Positions 35,801 to 44,383 of a DNA stretch of 64,000 nt are shown one piece after another. The stretch is from Luteimicrobium sp049844995 (GTDB taxonomy: Bacteria > Actinomycetota > Actinomycetes > Actinomycetales > Cellulomonadaceae). The number at the start of each line of letters is the position of its first letter. Within the stretch, counting starts at the first letter, position 1. The notes under the pieces are model-generated. The model saw nothing but the letters and a program-made list of their open reading frames with translations, did not search any database and was not told the DNA's origin. A program made the position numbers and the translations under genes. The stretch lies in assembly GCF_049844995.1 (NCBI RefSeq), contig NZ_JBNCMC010000001.1, positions 186,001-250,000 on the forward strand, read 5' to 3'.

Positions 35801-36091
35801 ATGCGTCAGTACGAACTGATGATCATCCTCGACCCCGACGTCGAGGAGCGCACCGTTGCTCCGTCGCTCGACAAGTACCTCTCGGTCGTCACGACCGACG
35901 GCGGTTCTGTCGACAAGGTCGACATCTGGGGTCGTCGCCGGCTCTCCTACGAGATCCAGAAGAAGTCCGAGGGCATCTACGCCGTCGTCGACTTCACCGC
36001 GACGCCGGCCACCGCCAAGGAGCTCGACCGTCAGCTCGGCCTCAACGAGGTCGTCCTGCGGACGAAGGTCCTGCGCACCGACGCCAACTGA
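35801..36091 (+). CDS. rpsF: 30S ribosomal protein S6
   Basis: A 96-residue S6 protein, MRQYELMIILDPDVEERTV onward, with the conserved GRRRLSYEIQKKSEG and YAVVDFTATP segments. An AGGAGG site is 13 bases upstream of ATG 35801; a GTG four codons earlier is less likely, because MRQYE is the conserved start. First gene of the rpsF-ssb-rpsR-rplI operon. Confidence 0.95.
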   Translation: MRQYELMIILDPDVEERTVAPSLDKYLSVVTTDGGSVDKVDIWGRRRLSYEIQKKSEGIYAVVDFTATPATAKELDRQLGLNEVVLRTKVLRTDAN

Positions 36092-36219
36092 GTCCGGAAC
36101 CGAGACCGACGAGCACTCACGCTCTCGCGCGGTGACGGCCGGGCGCACCACACCCTCGCGGATGTGGGCGACACCTGGCACCATCGCCGCAACGGGAACG
36201 ACCGACCGAAGGAGCAGGC

Positions 36220-36735
36220 ATGGCAGGCGAGACCATCATCACGGTGATCGGCAACCTCACGGGTGACCCCGAGCTGCGGTTCACGCCGTCGGGCGCCGCG
36301 GTCGCCAACTTCACCGTGGCGTCCACGCCGCGCACCTTCGACCGCCAGTCGAACGAGTGGAAGGACGGCGAGACGCTGTTCATGCGCTGCTCGATCTGGC
36401 GGGAGGCCGCGGAGAACATCGCGGAGTCCCTCACCAAGGGCACCCGCGTGATCGCCTCCGGCCGGCTGGTCCAGCGTTCCTACGAGACGCGTGAGGGCGA
36501 GAAGCGCACCGTCGTCGAGCTGCAGGTGGACGAGATCGGTCCGTCCCTGCGCTACGCCACGGCCAAGGTCACGCGCGCGCAGCGCAGTGGCGGCGGTGGT
36601 GGCGGCTTCGGCGGTGGCGGCCAGTCGTCCGGCGGTTTCGGATCCAGCTCCGGTGGGGCGCAGCAGGAAGACCCGTGGGCGACCGCGGGCCCTGCGTCGT
36701 CGAGCTCGTCGTTCTCGGACGAGCCGCCCTTCTAG
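36220..36735 (+). CDS. ssb: Single-stranded DNA-binding protein
   Basis: A 171-residue SSB with an N-terminal OB fold (ETIITVIGNLTGDPELRFTPSGAAVANFTVAS in pieces, FMRCSIWREAAENIAESL). A Gly-rich linker is followed by the acidic tip SFSDEPPF, which recruits replication and repair partners. GAAGGAG precedes the ATG. It sits between the S6 and S18 genes in the classic ribosomal-SSB operon. Confidence 0.96.
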   Translation: MAGETIITVIGNLTGDPELRFTPSGAAVANFTVASTPRTFDRQSNEWKDGETLFMRCSIWREAAENIAESLTKGTRVIASGRLVQRSYETREGEKRTVVELQVDEIGPSLRYATAKVTRAQRSGGGGGGFGGGGQSSGGFGSSSGGAQQEDPWATAGPASSSSSFSDEPPF

Positions 36736-36840
36736 TCCCACCGCACCCCCCATACGACAACCTCGGCCCCCGCGCCCGCCCCGTCCATCCGACGGCGGCC
36801 CGGCACGGACGGTCCGAGGAGTAAACGAAGGAGCAACACC

Positions 36841-37077
36841 ATGGCGAAGCCTGTGGTGCGCAAGCCGAAGAAGAAGTCCAACCCGCTGAAGACCGCCAAG
36901 GTCGAGACCGTCGACTACAAGGACGTCGCTCTCCTCCGCAAGTTCATCTCGGACCGCGGCAAGATCCGCGCGCGCCGCGTGACCGGCGTCTCCGTGCAGG
37001 AGCAGCGCCAGATCGCCCGCGCCGTGAAGAACGCGCGCGAGATGGCGCTCCTGCCCTACACGTCGACCGCGCGCTGA
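36841..37077 (+). CDS. rpsR: 30S ribosomal protein S18
   Basis: A 78-residue basic S18 protein with the family core DYKDVALLRKFISDRGKIRARRVTGVS (in two parts) and the C-terminal QRQIARAVKNAREMALLPY. A GAAGGAG site precedes the ATG. No Cys-rich zinc ligand set is seen, so this is the zinc-independent type. Confidence 0.96.
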   Translation: MAKPVVRKPKKKSNPLKTAKVETVDYKDVALLRKFISDRGKIRARRVTGVSVQEQRQIARAVKNAREMALLPYTSTAR

Positions 37078-37102
37078 CGGCCGGACAGGGAAGGACAGAA
37101 CC

Positions 37103-37552
37103 ATGGCAAAGCTGATCCTCACGCACGAGGTCACCGGCCTCGGCGAGCCCGGCGACGTCGTCGACGTCAAGGACGGGTACGCCCGCAACTACCTGGTGCC
37201 CCGCGGTCTCGCGACCGCGTGGTCCAAGGGCGCCGAGTCGCAGGTCGCCGCGATCCGCAAGGCTCGCAAGGCCCGCGAGATCGCGTCGCTCGACGACGCC
37301 AAGGCGATCCGCGACTCGCTGCAGTCGAAGCCCGTCGTCGTCTCCGCGAAGTCCGGTCAGTCGGGCCGCCTGTTCGGCGCCGTGACCACGGCCGACATCG
37401 TGGACGCCGCGAAGGCCTCCGGCTTCCCGGCGTTCGACAAGCGCAAGGTCGAGATCGGGCAGCCGATCAAGTCCACGGGCACCTACACGGTGTCGGTCCG
37501 CCTGCACCCCGAGGTGTCGGCGACCGTCACGGTCACCGTGGTGGCCGCCTGA
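37103..37552 (+). CDS. rplI: 50S ribosomal protein L9
   Basis: A 149-residue L9 with the N-terminal RNA-binding domain (AKLILTHEVTGLGEPGDVV, then VKDGYARNYLVPRGLA), a central helix and the C-terminal domain (GRLFGAVTTADIVDA...STGTYTVSVRLHPEVSATVTV). Last gene of the operon; a 16-bp hairpin follows. Confidence 0.96.
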   Translation: MAKLILTHEVTGLGEPGDVVDVKDGYARNYLVPRGLATAWSKGAESQVAAIRKARKAREIASLDDAKAIRDSLQSKPVVVSAKSGQSGRLFGAVTTADIVDAAKASGFPAFDKRKVEIGQPIKSTGTYTVSVRLHPEVSATVTVTVVAA

Positions 37553-37578
37553 GCCTCGCGCTCGGACACCGCTGACGA

Positions 37579-37614
37579 GGCCCGACCCCACGACTCGCGT
37601 CGTGGGGTCGGGCC
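37579..37614 (+). terminator. Terminator after rplI
   Basis: A perfect 16-bp stem (37579-37594 with 37599-37614), a TCGC loop and a following TTCGTCGTCC tail lie about 27 bp after the rplI stop. It may also serve the convergent MATE gene. Confidence 0.8.
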
Positions 37615-37644
37615 TTCGTCGTCCCCGGCGGCGCCAGGTCCGGG

Positions 37645-39015
37645 TCAGGCGCCGGTGCGCATCCAGCGCGTGCCGCGGGCACGCCAGCCCGTGGTCAGCG
37701 CCCGCGCCGCCATGAAGACCCCCGCGAAGGCGAGCCACAACCACGCGAGCCCGGCTGCGCCGTCGGGCGCCCAGGCGCGGACGGCGAGCGCGACCGGCAC
37801 GTAGACGACGAACGTCGCGACTCCCGCCCAGGCGAGGTAGCGGCCGTCGCCGGCGCCGATGAGGACGCCGTCGAGCACGAACACCCACCCGGCCATCGGC
37901 AGGAGCAGCCCGCAGACCGCCATCCCCACCGCGACGGCCGCGCGCACGTCGGGGTCCTGCGTGAACAGCAGGGCGAACCACCAGCCGCCGGCAGCGATGA
38001 CCACGCCGAGCAGCGCGCCCGCCCCGACGCCCCACTGCAGGGTGCGGCGCAGGATGCGGCGGGTCGTGGCGACGTCGCCCGCGCCGAGCCCGTGACCGAC
38101 GAGGGCCTGCGCCGCGATGGCGAGGGCGTCGAGCGCGAAGGCGGCGAAGCCCCACACGGAGTTGACGACCTGGTACCCGGCCAGCGCGACCTCGCCGAGG
38201 GCGGTCGCGACGAAGACGGTCACGAGGATGGCCGCCCGCAGCGAGAGCGTGCGGACGAACAGGGGCAGCCCGTCGCGGGCGTTGGCCCAGATGCCGCCCG
38301 CGTGCGGGACGAGGGAGGCGTGCTCGCGCCGGGCGCCGCGGACCACCGCCGCGCACAGGACGGCGGCCATGCCGAGCTGGGCCGCCGCAGTCCCGATGCC
38401 CGAGCCGGCGATGCCGAGGCCGGCGCCGTAGACCAGCGCGACGTTGAGGCCGGCGTTGAAGACGGCGCCGCCGGACGCCACCCACAGCGGGGTGCGGGTG
38501 TCCTGGAGCCCGCGCAGCACCCCGGTCGACGCCAGCACGACCAGCATCCCGGGGAGGCCGCACGCGGACCAGCGCAGGTAGACGGCGGCGTAGTGCGCGA
38601 CGTCGTCCGCGGCCCCGAGGGTGTGGGCCGCCCAGGGCGCCGCGAGGGCGAGGAGCGCGCCGAGCACGATCCCCAGGCCGACCGCGAGCCACAGCCCGTC
38701 GACGCCGGACTGGAGCGCCTGCCGTCGCTGGCCGGCGCCGAGGCGGCGCGCCACGGCCGCGGTGGTCGCGTAGGCGAGGAAGACGCACAGGCCGACCAGC
38801 GTGGTCAGCAGGGTCGAGGCGACCGAGAGCGCGGCGAGCTGGGCGGTGCCGAGGTGGCCGACGACAGCGCTGTCGACGAGGACGAAGAGCGGCTCGGCGA
38901 CGAGCGCACCGAGCGCCGGGACGGCGAGGGCGAGGATCTGGCGGTCGAGCGTCCGGGGGGACTCGGGGCTCTCGGCGGCGCGCCTCGGCGTGTCGCGCGA
39001 GAGATTTCCGTCCAC
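37645..39015 (-). CDS. MATE-family efflux transporter
   Basis: A 456-residue polytopic membrane protein of the MATE family (DinF-like branch), which exports drugs or metabolites using an ion gradient. About 12 hydrophobic helices start with ILALAVPALGALVAEPLFVLVDSAVVGHLG, the family signature. GTG 39015 is chosen because the open frame upstream covers the DnaA-box cluster and is Cys/Arg-rich and unlike MATE. It is divergent from dnaB. Substrate unknown. Confidence 0.88.
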   Translation of the reverse strand: MDGNLSRDTPRRAAESPESPRTLDRQILALAVPALGALVAEPLFVLVDSAVVGHLGTAQLAALSVASTLLTTLVGLCVFLAYATTAAVARRLGAGQRRQALQSGVDGLWLAVGLGIVLGALLALAAPWAAHTLGAADDVAHYAAVYLRWSACGLPGMLVVLASTGVLRGLQDTRTPLWVASGGAVFNAGLNVALVYGAGLGIAGSGIGTAAAQLGMAAVLCAAVVRGARREHASLVPHAGGIWANARDGLPLFVRTLSLRAAILVTVFVATALGEVALAGYQVVNSVWGFAAFALDALAIAAQALVGHGLGAGDVATTRRILRRTLQWGVGAGALLGVVIAAGGWWFALLFTQDPDVRAAVAVGMAVCGLLLPMAGWVFVLDGVLIGAGDGRYLAWAGVATFVVYVPVALAVRAWAPDGAAGLAWLWLAFAGVFMAARALTTGWRARGTRWMRTGA

Positions 39016-39083
39016 AGTTCCACAGGCTAGCGAACCGTTGCCGCGCGGCCGTTCCGGGAGCCTTGCCGCGAACGACACGCATG

Positions 39084-39159
39084 TTGTCCACAGCGTTGTC
39101 CACGACCTGTGCACAGCGCTCGGGCAACTGTCCCCAGCTTGTCCACAGCGGCGTCCACA
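39084..39159. promoter_or_regulatory. DnaA-box cluster upstream of dnaB
   Basis: Within 76 bp there are two perfect TTGTCCACA boxes (39084-39092 and 39139-39147), TTGTCCACG (39096-39104), CTGTGCACA (39107-39115), CTGTCCCCA (39129-39137) and GCGTCCACA (39151-39159), all in the same orientation. It lies in the MATE-dnaB intergenic region, about 31 kb from dnaA. It could regulate dnaB or titrate DnaA (inference). Confidence 0.75.
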
Positions 39160-39319
39160 GGTGCGTTTGTGCGTCGTCCGCGGTGCGCCTACTGTCGCGG
39201 AGGCTCCTGCGGCGGGACCGTGGACGCAGGACCTCCGGGTTCGTGTCGGGGGGCCGGAGTAGAACAGGTGTTCGTACCAGCGCAGGCCGTGAGGCACGGA
39301 CGAGAGGGGACCCGGGCGG

Positions 39320-42300
39320 ATGTCGATCGACGAGCTCGAGGCAGGTTACGACGCTCCGGAGGCGGCGCCCGGGGGAGGCTTCGACCGCACCCCCCCGCAG
39401 GACGTCGCGGCCGAGCAGTCGGTCCTGGGCTCGATGCTCATCTCGAAGGACGCCATCGCCGACGTCGTCGAGGAGATCCGCGGCACGGACTTCTACCGCC
39501 CCGCGAACGAGACGATCTACGACGCGATCCTCGACCTGTACGGGCGTGGCGAGCCGGCTGACGCGATCACCGTCGTTGCCGAGCTCACCAAGCGCGGCGA
39601 GCTCCAGCGGGTCGGCGGCGCCCCGTACCTGCACGACCTCATCGCGCGCGTACCGACCGCCGCGAACGCGGGGTACTACGCGCGGATCGTCCGCGAGCGG
39701 GCCGTGCTCCGCCGCCTGGTCCAGGCGGGGACGCGCATCGTGCAGCTCGGGTACGCGGCCGACGGCGGCGACGTCGACGACATCGTCAACAACGCCCAGG
39801 CCGAGGTCTACGCCGTCACTGAGCGGAGGGCGAGCGAGGACTACGTGCCGCTCTCGGAGATCCTCGGCCCGACCGTGGACGAGATCGAGGCGGCGGGGCA
39901 CCGCGGCGAGGGCATGGTCGGCGTGCCGACCGGCTTCGCCGACCTCGACCGGCTCACCAACGGCCTCCACCCGGGGCAGATGATCGTCCTCGCCGCGCGC
40001 CCCGCGATCGGCAAGGCGCTCGCGCTCGACACGCCGCTGCCCACCCCGACGGGCTGGACCACGATGGGTGAGGTCCAGGTGGGGGACGAGCTCCTCGCCG
40101 CAGACGGTCGCCCGACGCGCGTCGTGCGGGCCACCGAGGTGCTCGTCGGGCGGCCGTGCTACCGGGTGACGTTCGACGACGGCACGCAGGTCGTCGCGGA
40201 CGCGCTGCACGAGTGGTCGACGTCGACGCGGGACTCGCGGCGGGCGTCCGGCCTCGCGGGCACGGTGCGGACCACCGAGGAGCTCGCCGCGACCGTCCAC
40301 GCGGACACGCCCGACCGCCGGGCGAACCATGCCGTCGTCACGTCGGCGCCCCTCGTCCTGCCGGACGTCGCGCTCGCCGCGCCGCCACGGGTCGTCGGCT
40401 CTGCGGTGGGCCGGGGTGAGCTCTCCCGGGTCCCCGTCGAGTACCTGCGTGCGAGCGAGCTGCAGCGCCGTGAGCTCCTCGCGGGCGTCGCCGACGACGC
40501 CGGCCACGTGCTGCGGTCGGGCGCGGTCAGCCTCGACCTCGCCACGGGCTCGGTGGCGGGCGACGTGCGGGAGCTCGTGGTCGGGCTGGGCTACCGGACG
40601 GAGCCCGTCGCGGACACGGGCGCCGCGAGCGTGGTGTTCGAGGCCGACGACGACGTGTTCGCGCGCGACGACCTGCGGATCCTGCACAAGGAGCTGCGCC
40701 CGTCGCGGCGGTTCGCGGCGCGGCTCGTGGTCGCGGTCGAGGCCATCGGCTCGGTGCCGGTGCGGTGCGTCGAGATCGACGACCCCGACCACCTGTACCT
40801 CGCGACGCGGGCCATGGTGCCGACGCACAACTCGACGCTCGGCATCGACATCGTGCGGTCGGCCGCGATCAAGCACAACCAGGCCGCCGTCGTGTTCTCG
40901 CTCGAGATGAGCCGCAACGAGATCACCATGCGCCTGCTCGCCGCCGAGGCGCGGATCCACCTACAGAAGCTCCGCAACGGTCAGCTCGGCGACGAGGACT
41001 GGCAGAAGCTTGCCGCCACGATGGGCAAGATCTCCGAGGCGCCGCTGTTCATCGACGACTCGCCGAACATGACGCTCACCGAGATCCGCGCCAAGTGCCG
41101 GCGGCTCAAGCAGCGGAACAACCTCAAGCTCGTGGTCATCGACTACCTGCAGCTCATGACGTCCGGCAAGCGCGTCGAGTCCCGGCAGCAGGAGGTGTCC
41201 GAGTTCTCGCGTGCCCTCAAGCTCCTCGCCAAGGAGCTCGAGGTGCCGGTCATCGCGATCTCGCAGCTCAACCGTGGCGCCGAGCAACGGCAGGACAAGA
41301 AGCCTGCCATGTCCGACCTTCGTGAGTCGGGCTGCCTCACCGAGGATACGAGGATCCTGCGAGCCGACACGGGTGCCGAGACCACGATGGGCGAGCTGTT
41401 CGCGCTCGGTGCCCGCGACGTGCCCGTGTGGGCGCTCAACGACCGGCTCCAGTACGTCCGCCGGCACCTCACGCACGTGTTCCCGACGGGCGTGAAGCCG
41501 GTGTTCCGAGTGCGGCTCGCGTCCGGCAAGGAGGTCGAGGCCACCGCGAACCACCCGTTCCTCACCTACGGCGGCTGGACCGCGCTGGGCGAGCTCGAGG
41601 TGGGATCGCGCGTGGGGGTGCCGCGCCACGTGCCGGGTCCTGAGCGGCGTGCCGAGTGGGACGACCGCAAGGTCATCATGCTCGCGCATCTGCTGGGCGA
41701 CGGGTCGTTCGTCAAGCGCCAGCCGCTCCGGTACGCGTCGATCGACGAGAAGAACCTCGCCATCGTCACCGAGGCTGCCGCGGCGTTCGGGATCACGCCG
41801 ATCCGCGACGAGTATGCGGCCGCGCGCGTGACGACGCTTCGCCTCCCGGCGCCGTACCGGCTGGCGCGCGGTCGGCGTAACCCGATCGCCGAGTGGCTCG
41901 ATGATCTCGGACTGTTCGGGCTGCGGAGTCACGAGAAGTTCGTGCCCGAGGGCGTCTTCCATCTACCCAAGGAGCAGATCGCTCTCTTCCTTCGTCACAT
42001 CTGGGCGACCGACGGGTCGGTGACCGTCAACGCCAACGGCCGGAGTGGGCGGATCTACTACGCGTCGACCTCGCGTCGACTCGTCGACGACCTGTCCCGA
42101 CTCCTGCTCCGGTTCGGGATCTCGACCCGGCTCCGCACCGCGACCCCGAAAGCGAGCTACCGGCCCGGCTACACCCTCGACGTGTCAGGGATCGACGACC
42201 AACGCCGGTTCCTTCAGGAGATCAGCGTGCACGGGGAGCGCGGCGGGTCAGCTGCGCGCCTGCTCGAGATCATCCGCGACAAGCAGGCGAACACGAACGT

Positions 42301-42793
42301 CGACACCGTGCCCCGTCAGGTGTGGGAGGACGTCAAGGACCTGCTCGTCGAGCGCGGCATGACGCATCGCGAGTTCGCCGCAGCGATCGGCACGCAGTTC
42401 TGCGGCAGCACGCTGTGGAAGCACGCGCCCTCGCGGCAGCGTCTCGGCCGGATCGCCGCGGTCCTCGAGTCCGAGGAGCTCGAGATTATGGCCGTCAACG
42501 ACCTGCTGTGGGACGAGGTCGTCGCCATCGAGCCGATGGGGGAGAAGCAGGTCTTCGACGCGACGGTCGTCGGAACGCACAACTTCGTCGCCAACGGGAT
42601 CGCTCTCCACAACAGCATCGAGCAGGACGCGGACATGGTGATCCTCCTCCACCGCGAGGACGCGTACGAGCGCGAGTCCCCGCGCGCGGGGGAGGCCGAC
42701 CTCATCGTCGCGAAGCACCGTAACGGTCCCACCGACGTGATCACCGTCGCATTCCAGGGCCACTACTCGCGGTTCGTCGACATGCAGATGTGA
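39320..42793 (+). CDS. dnaB: Replicative DNA helicase DnaB with two inteins
   Basis: A 1157-residue precursor. The three extein parts (residues 1-232, 505-671 and 1099-1157; 458 residues in sum) make a normal DnaB hexameric 5'-3' helicase. The N-terminal domain starts with TPPQDVAAEQSVLGSMLIS. The RecA-like domain has the Walker A ARPAIGK interrupted before ST, Walker B LVVIDYLQLM, the arginine-rich ISQLNRGAEQR motif and the end RNGPTDVITVAFQGHYSRF. Both insertions are in frame and carry splicing motifs, so the mature helicase is expected after protein splicing. ATG 39320 is the start. A DnaA-box cluster lies upstream. The accessory island begins right after the stop. Confidence 0.96.
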   Translation: MSIDELEAGYDAPEAAPGGGFDRTPPQDVAAEQSVLGSMLISKDAIADVVEEIRGTDFYRPANETIYDAILDLYGRGEPADAITVVAELTKRGELQRVGGAPYLHDLIARVPTAANAGYYARIVRERAVLRRLVQAGTRIVQLGYAADGGDVDDIVNNAQAEVYAVTERRASEDYVPLSEILGPTVDEIEAAGHRGEGMVGVPTGFADLDRLTNGLHPGQMIVLAARPAIGKALALDTPLPTPTGWTTMGEVQVGDELLAADGRPTRVVRATEVLVGRPCYRVTFDDGTQVVADALHEWSTSTRDSRRASGLAGTVRTTEELAATVHADTPDRRANHAVVTSAPLVLPDVALAAPPRVVGSAVGRGELSRVPVEYLRASELQRRELLAGVADDAGHVLRSGAVSLDLATGSVAGDVRELVVGLGYRTEPVADTGAASVVFEADDDVFARDDLRILHKELRPSRRFAARLVVAVEAIGSVPVRCVEIDDPDHLYLATRAMVPTHNSTLGIDIVRSAAIKHNQAAVVFSLEMSRNEITMRLLAAEARIHLQKLRNGQLGDEDWQKLAATMGKISEAPLFIDDSPNMTLTEIRAKCRRLKQRNNLKLVVIDYLQLMTSGKRVESRQQEVSEFSRALKLLAKELEVPVIAISQLNRGAEQRQDKKPAMSDLRESGCLTEDTRILRADTGAETTMGELFALGARDVPVWALNDRLQYVRRHLTHVFPTGVKPVFRVRLASGKEVEATANHPFLTYGGWTALGELEVGSRVGVPRHVPGPERRAEWDDRKVIMLAHLLGDGSFVKRQPLRYASIDEKNLAIVTEAAAAFGITPIRDEYAAARVTTLRLPAPYRLARGRRNPIAEWLDDLGLFGLRSHEKFVPEGVFHLPKEQIALFLRHIWATDGSVTVNANGRSGRIYYASTSRRLVDDLSRLLLRFGISTRLRTATPKASYRPGYTLDVSGIDDQRRFLQEISVHGERGGSAARLLEIIRDKQANTNVDTVPRQVWEDVKDLLVERGMTHREFAAAIGTQFCGSTLWKHAPSRQRLGRIAAVLESEELEIMAVNDLLWDEVVAIEPMGEKQVFDATVVGTHNFVANGIALHNSIEQDADMVILLHREDAYERESPRAGEADLIVAKHRNGPTDVITVAFQGHYSRFVDMQM
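40016..40831 (+). other. Intein 1 in DnaB Walker A (class 3 type)
   Basis: A 272-residue intein (precursor residues 233-504) splits the Walker A motif between GK and ST. It begins with Ala rather than Cys or Ser (ALALDTPLPTPTGW) and ends THN before extein Ser505. It has the class 3 WCT set: Trp299 two residues after His297 in block B, Cys483 in block F (VRCVEID) and Thr502 before the terminal His-Asn. A degenerate LAGLIDADG-like stretch (ELLAGVADDAGHV) suggests a decayed homing-endonuclease domain. Confidence 0.85.
41333..42613 (+). other. Intein 2 in DnaB (class 1, LAGLIDADG)
   Basis: A 427-residue intein (precursor residues 672-1098) lies between extein DLRESG and SIEQDAD, the same site as the well-known Synechocystis DnaB intein. 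It begins with Cys672 (CLTEDTRIL), has block B ATANHPFLT, and ends ALHN before Ser. Two LAGLIDADG-like motifs are visible (MLAHLLGDGSF and LFLRHIWATDGSV), so the homing endonuclease may still be intact. Confidence 0.9.
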
Positions 42794-42907
42794 CCGCAAT
42801 TGGATCCGATCTTGCGACGGGTGTCGATGTGCACGCTACCTTGTTCAATCTCACATGTGGTTTAAATACCTGAACCGAACAAGACGCGGGCGGCCCCTCG
42901 CGTGAAG

Positions 42908-43174
42908 CCCTCACCATGAGGAACAAGCGCCTTAGGTGGCGCGAGGTGTCGGACCGTTCCGTCGCAACGGGGTGCCACTATGGGTCCACTGTCGTTGCCC
43001 CTGTCGCGCTGACTGCGTTCTTCTTGCACGCCGCGATCGGCCCAGTCAGGGCGCGAGTAGGTCGTTGCACCGTGGTTGCCGCGGCGAGGAGCAGGTCGCG
43101 TGCGTGAGGCGGCCTACGTCGACGGGAAGGGGGACCGCACGCCGAACGACTGCTCGGCGCCATAGACCTCGAGA
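42908..43174. repeat. Direct repeat copy A (acetyltransferase 3' end and flank)
   Basis: About 267 bp that align over their whole length with 54680-54948 in the same orientation, at roughly 70-75 percent identity by eye. The repeat includes the last 20 codons of an acetyltransferase and about 205 bp beyond its stop. Nothing else is recognised in the spacer between dnaB and this copy. Confidence 0.75.
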
Positions 43175-43401
43175 CGCTCCTGCTCGGTGAATCCCAGTCG
43201 CAAGGCGAGACCTACCGAGGGCTCTTGGCGATCTGGGTGGCGAAGCACCGCCGGCTCGCCCGGAAGGGCATCGTCGAGCCAACCGAGTGCCGCCCTGCAG
43301 GCTTCCGCAGCGTACCCGTCTCCCCACACCTCCGGTAGGAACAGATGGACCACGAAGCCGCCCGGACGCTGCCGGTCGGCGGACTGGTGTCGCGTGGACA
43401 C
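43114..43401 (-). pseudogene. GNAT acetyltransferase, N-terminally truncated
   Basis: A 95-codon open frame holds the C-terminal half of a RimJ-type N-acetyltransferase (LFLPEVWGDGYAAEACRAAL, then LALRLGFTEQERLEVYGAEQ). The family normally has about 160-190 residues; the acetyl-CoA pyrophosphate loop equivalent (VWGDGYAAEA) is present, but the first half is missing. The fragment begins two codons after the RES-gene stop and in the same frame, so the junction at about 43402 looks recombinational. Probably non-functional. Confidence 0.7.
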
Positions 43402-43404
43402 TGG

Positions 43405-44286
43405 CTACGGAGAGGGCGCCGAGAACTCCGGAAAGACCGCGCGCTGGATGGGGCTGCCGTGCGCGTACCAGGTGAACTCGTCCCAACCTGCGTTGGCATC
43501 TGAGTAGCACCACGCCTGCAACGAGTCTGAAGCCGAGTCGAAGGTGCATACGGCGACACCTCGGAGCGCGAGTTTCTGGTGGGCAGACTCGGGGTAGAAG
43601 GTTGCGTTCACCGCGCCCGCGGTCTGTGTGGATGGGTAGGCCCAGCCGTCGTGAACCGCCGGGGGAAGGTCATAATTGAACTTGGCTACGAGTTCCGAGA
43701 GGTAGTAGTCCGAGCCGTTGGCGTCGCGCGCAGGTCGCAGGAACTGCCGAGCAAAGAACTCTGAAATGAGGCGACTGCTCTCGTCCATGTGCAGGTCCGC
43801 CGCGTCCGGGGCTGCTTGTAGGCCTACGCCGGTCAGCGACAAGTCCTCGGTTGCCTCGAACTTCATCAGACTGAACCGTGCACCGTCGTTAGCACGGATC
43901 TCTCGAGGCGCCGCCATCGGGCTCCCGATGCAGGTGTAGAGGAGCGACTCGCTCGGCTTGTTGAGCCGGCCAGCAGCCCTGATGAACTGAGCGGGCGGCT
44001 CCCACGCGTCCGCAACGTGGTGCATCCCCTTGAGTGGAAGCGTGTGGTCGTCAGGTGCGAGAGCGCGCGCCCTCCACAGGATCGTTCCGGCGGGCGGCCG
44101 AAGGGTCAGGATCGGTAGCGACACGTGATAGGGGTCGCCCGGCCGCACGGAGGATGTCGCTACCACCCACATCAGTTCTGCATAGAGCTCGTCTGGTGAG
44201 AGCGTCGTGACCTCGAGTGCCTCGAACCCACGGGCGCGCACTTCGAAGACCTGCTTGTCGAACGACATCCACTCATAGTCGTGCAT
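43405..44286 (-). CDS. RES-domain protein (possible NAD-consuming toxin)
   Basis: A 293-residue protein with a RES-like pattern from about residue 70. Pieces are ILWRAR, AAGRLNKPSESLLYTC (Arg107, Tyr117), Glu129 in AAPREI, and YYLSELVAKF followed by DGWAYPST (Ser219) and a C-terminal LRGVAVC strand. RES-domain toxins degrade NAD and normally pair with a DUF2384/MbcA-type antitoxin. No antitoxin is adjacent; a candidate lies 12 kb away at 56178. An N-terminal part of about 65 residues precedes the RES region. ATG 44286 is preferred to an earlier frame extension. The activity is inferred from a motif reading. Confidence 0.6.
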   Translation of the reverse strand: MHDYEWMSFDKQVFEVRARGFEALEVTTLSPDELYAELMWVVATSSVRPGDPYHVSLPILTLRPPAGTILWRARALAPDDHTLPLKGMHHVADAWEPPAQFIRAAGRLNKPSESLLYTCIGSPMAAPREIRANDGARFSLMKFEATEDLSLTGVGLQAAPDAADLHMDESSRLISEFFARQFLRPARDANGSDYYLSELVAKFNYDLPPAVHDGWAYPSTQTAGAVNATFYPESAHQKLALRGVAVCTFDSASDSLQAWCYSDANAGWDEFTWYAHGSPIQRAVFPEFSAPSP

Positions 44287-44383
44287 GGCCCCACGACGTC
44301 GTGGACGACACGACACCGTCATAGTGAAGAGTCGCACGTGTCCGAGTCACCGTCGACGTACCCTTAGGCTCCGATGCGCGCGG

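Noticed and set aside
36944..40960. Minus-strand open frame of over 1300 codons opposite rplI and dnaB and overlapping the MATE gene
   Set aside because: Shadow frame produced by high GC3 of the real genes; no motifs.
42794..43100. Possible tRNA or att site after dnaB
   Set aside because: No cloverleaf or CCA-ended tRNA-like sequence could be found; the only structure is the repeat shared with 54680-54948.
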